From Euprymna scolopes (taxonomy: Eukaryota; Mollusca; Cephalopoda; Sepiida; Sepiolidae): a stretch of 20,484 bases of DNA. The position numbers were made by a program, and so were the translations under genes. This document shows positions 18,926 to 20,484 of the stretch, one piece after another (positions within the stretch are counted from its first letter, which is position 1; the number at the start of each line of letters is the position of its first letter). Where the stretch lies: the NCBI GenBank assembly GCA_024364805.1, contig CM044514.1, positions 51,274,749 to 51,295,232 on the forward strand, written 5' to 3'. The notes below the pieces were generated by a model, which saw only the letters and a program-made list of their open reading frames with translations, was not told the DNA's origin and ran no database searches.

Positions 18926-19885
18926 TTTTTTTTTTTTTTTTTTTTTTTAATTTAAATTCAATTTTCAGTCCAAACAAGGCACAGTGCCACTTTGAAGTAG
19001 GGGGCTACTACCAGGGACATAAGTTGTAGGGATATTATGAAGGGAGATGAGTAGCAAGATGTCTGTTCACATTACACTTCTGTAAGTCAGTACAGTTAGG
19101 AAAGCAAGATCCCGGAAGGGAGTTCCAAAGTCTAGAAGTTCTGGGGAATAAACTATTGGAATATAAGATTTTCTTACACCTAGGGATCTCTACTGTGTAG
19201 GGGTTGGATTTTGCTGTTTGTCGGGGGGTATTTACATCGAGGGGGTACAAGTTTGTAGTTTGTCAGAGCATTCACCATTAAAGTACTTGTAGAACAGGCA
19301 GAGGAATGCAACATTTCGTCAATGGGACAGAGGCTGAAGTTTAGATGACTGTTCAGGACCTATCAGGTTGGTAACTCTCTTTAAAACCGTGCCCAGGAGT
19401 GAGAGACAAGTAGCAGATGCACCAGCCCAAATGTGATAACAATAATCTATACATGGGCGAATGGTGGTCTTATAGAGGTACAAGATACTTTCAGGCGTAA
19501 GTAGCTTTTTAGCACAGTAGAGAGAGCCCACCTTCTTTGCAGTAGCCTTGGCAATGCTCTTAATGTATCTGCTCCAATTCATGTTCCCTAGGAACGTTAG
19601 ACCAAGGAGTTTAAAGGAAGTACTTTCAGATGTGTTTTTGGCCATTGCTATTGGTGGTAGAGAAGGTTTCTTGTAATTATTGAAGGAAACAAGCATTGAA
19701 TGTGACCATCCATTTTTGCCCTCATTCCACTATAGATTAGAGGTCTTCATCTAGTGTTTCTGCCATTTCCTTAGATATGTGTTCATTTGTTTTCTCCTCA
19801 TGCCTGTTATAGAGCATGGTGTCATCAACAAATATACCCATCTCAGAAATGTTCAGTAATGAACCATTTATTAGATTAGAGGGGA
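18926..19885 (-). mobile_element. 5'-truncated LINE (CR1/Jockey-like), reverse-transcriptase C-terminal part with poly(A)
   Basis: Read on the minus strand, the element starts near 19885, passes the reverse-transcriptase catalytic motif FVDDT (about 19815-19830, V in place of the usual A), then KLLGLTFLGNMNW (19585-19625), RPCIDYCYHIWAGA (19425-19465), LFYKYFNGECSD (about 19265-19300), and SRLWNSLPGSCFP (about 19090-19130). A stop follows at 19035-19037, then a short 3' UTR and an A23 tail (T run 18926-18948 on the plus strand). Breaks seen: in-frame stops just after FVDDT (around 19735), a frame change near 19690, TGA at 19319-19321, and a frame change near 19250. It is inserted in the same orientation as the host gene. 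No clear target duplication was found. Confidence 0.88.
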
Positions 19886-20484
19886 AAACTACTTTTCTGA
19901 AAAAACGCAATTTTTGTCAATTGTGATTAAGTCTCCGAGAGTGCACACCACAGTGTTCTAGTTATTTTAAGTAAATAACTATTAGTTCCAACTTTCCATA
20001 AAGTAATGAAGAAAATTTGAAAAATTTGTAAAGAATTGCAATTTTAGGCCATTTTCGCTCACTAGAGAACAAACCAGAGTTTTTTGAAAGTCTTCTTTTG
20101 TCAGTTGTCTGCATTCATGGTCATTGACATCTTTTTGTGAAAAACTAATAAAACAATAATGGAATAATAGACTAAAAGACTGGCAAAAACACGTCGTTTC
20201 TGATTAACAGTGGAGACTAAAAAACACAAATAGAAAAATTAGAGGAATTAAAAAGGAAAATCTTCCCAAACTGATTTATTTGCAGTTTGGCATATCTTTA
20301 TATTAATAATCTTTTTTTTTTTGAGTTTCGTAATAAATCATACAGTTTAATGTGTTAACGTATCCAAAACCAAATATTCTCAAAATAATAGAATATTTTT
20401 TGACTGAGGTAATAATAATTTTTTTTTTTTTTAACAAGGTAGTAACTACTTATCAAGGCCCGGAAGCCACTTGGGGATAAGGGT
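19886..20484. other. AT-rich sequence right of the LINE, nothing identified
   Basis: It contains T-runs at about 20312-20322 and 20420-20431, and a slightly less AT-biased segment at 19920-20150 without recognised family. There is no coiled-coil exon, so the next upstream exon of the host gene lies beyond the right edge. Confidence 0.45.

Noticed and set aside
1-20484. CRISPR arrays, bacterial operons, ribosome binding sites or rRNA genes
   Set aside because: None found; the intron structure and retroelements indicate an animal nuclear genome.

Overview
This is a stretch of an animal nuclear genome. It is very AT-rich and intron-dominated, with canonical GT/AG introns, tRNA-type SINE, non-LTR retrotransposon and Penelope-like remnants, MITEs and many microsatellites. 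There is no bacterial-type gene organisation. The repeat mix fits an invertebrate (mollusc or other lophotrochozoan, cnidarian or chelicerate), but the sequence alone does not settle the phylum.

The only host gene I can support lies on the minus strand and runs through almost the whole window. I find eight internal exons, in transcript order at 17941-18015, 16244-16327, 12527-12610, 10303-10386, 8990-9073, 5128-5211, 4399-4482 and 1187-1270. Seven are exactly 84 nt (28 codons) and one is 75 nt (25 codons). All are phase 0 at both ends, open throughout, and flanked by consensus splice sites. Each encodes four heptads of charged coiled coil with a shared signature (LE near the start, K-x-L-E-x-K-E-x-R-L near the end, closing in K/R). 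The gene therefore encodes a long coiled-coil protein built from one-exon repeats; both gene ends lie outside the window. The exon array clearly grew by duplication. Exons 5128-5211 and 4399-4482 are near-identical tandem copies inside a roughly 0.73 kb duplicated unit. The intron next to exon 8990-9073 (around 9.3-9.6 kb) resembles the intron next to exon 17941-18015 (around 18.3-18.5 kb).

The introns carry a layered set of repeats: a 529-bp near-perfect palindrome (1462-1990), a 20-bp-arm hairpin (2183-2226), a nearly C-free degenerate satellite (2480-2810), a hAT-like MITE with 8-bp target duplication (2989-3420), a tRNA-derived SINE bracketed by a 33-bp perfect inverted repeat (5570-5923), an old plus-strand LINE fragment (about 11.3-12.3 kb), a Penelope-like fossil with a GIY-YIG-type segment (about 14.5-15.1 kb), and a younger 5'-truncated minus-strand LINE with a poly(A) tail (18926 to about 19885).

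Most remaining sequence is AT-rich intron in which I recognise nothing. The most interesting biology is the mini-exon coiled-coil array and how it is expanding.
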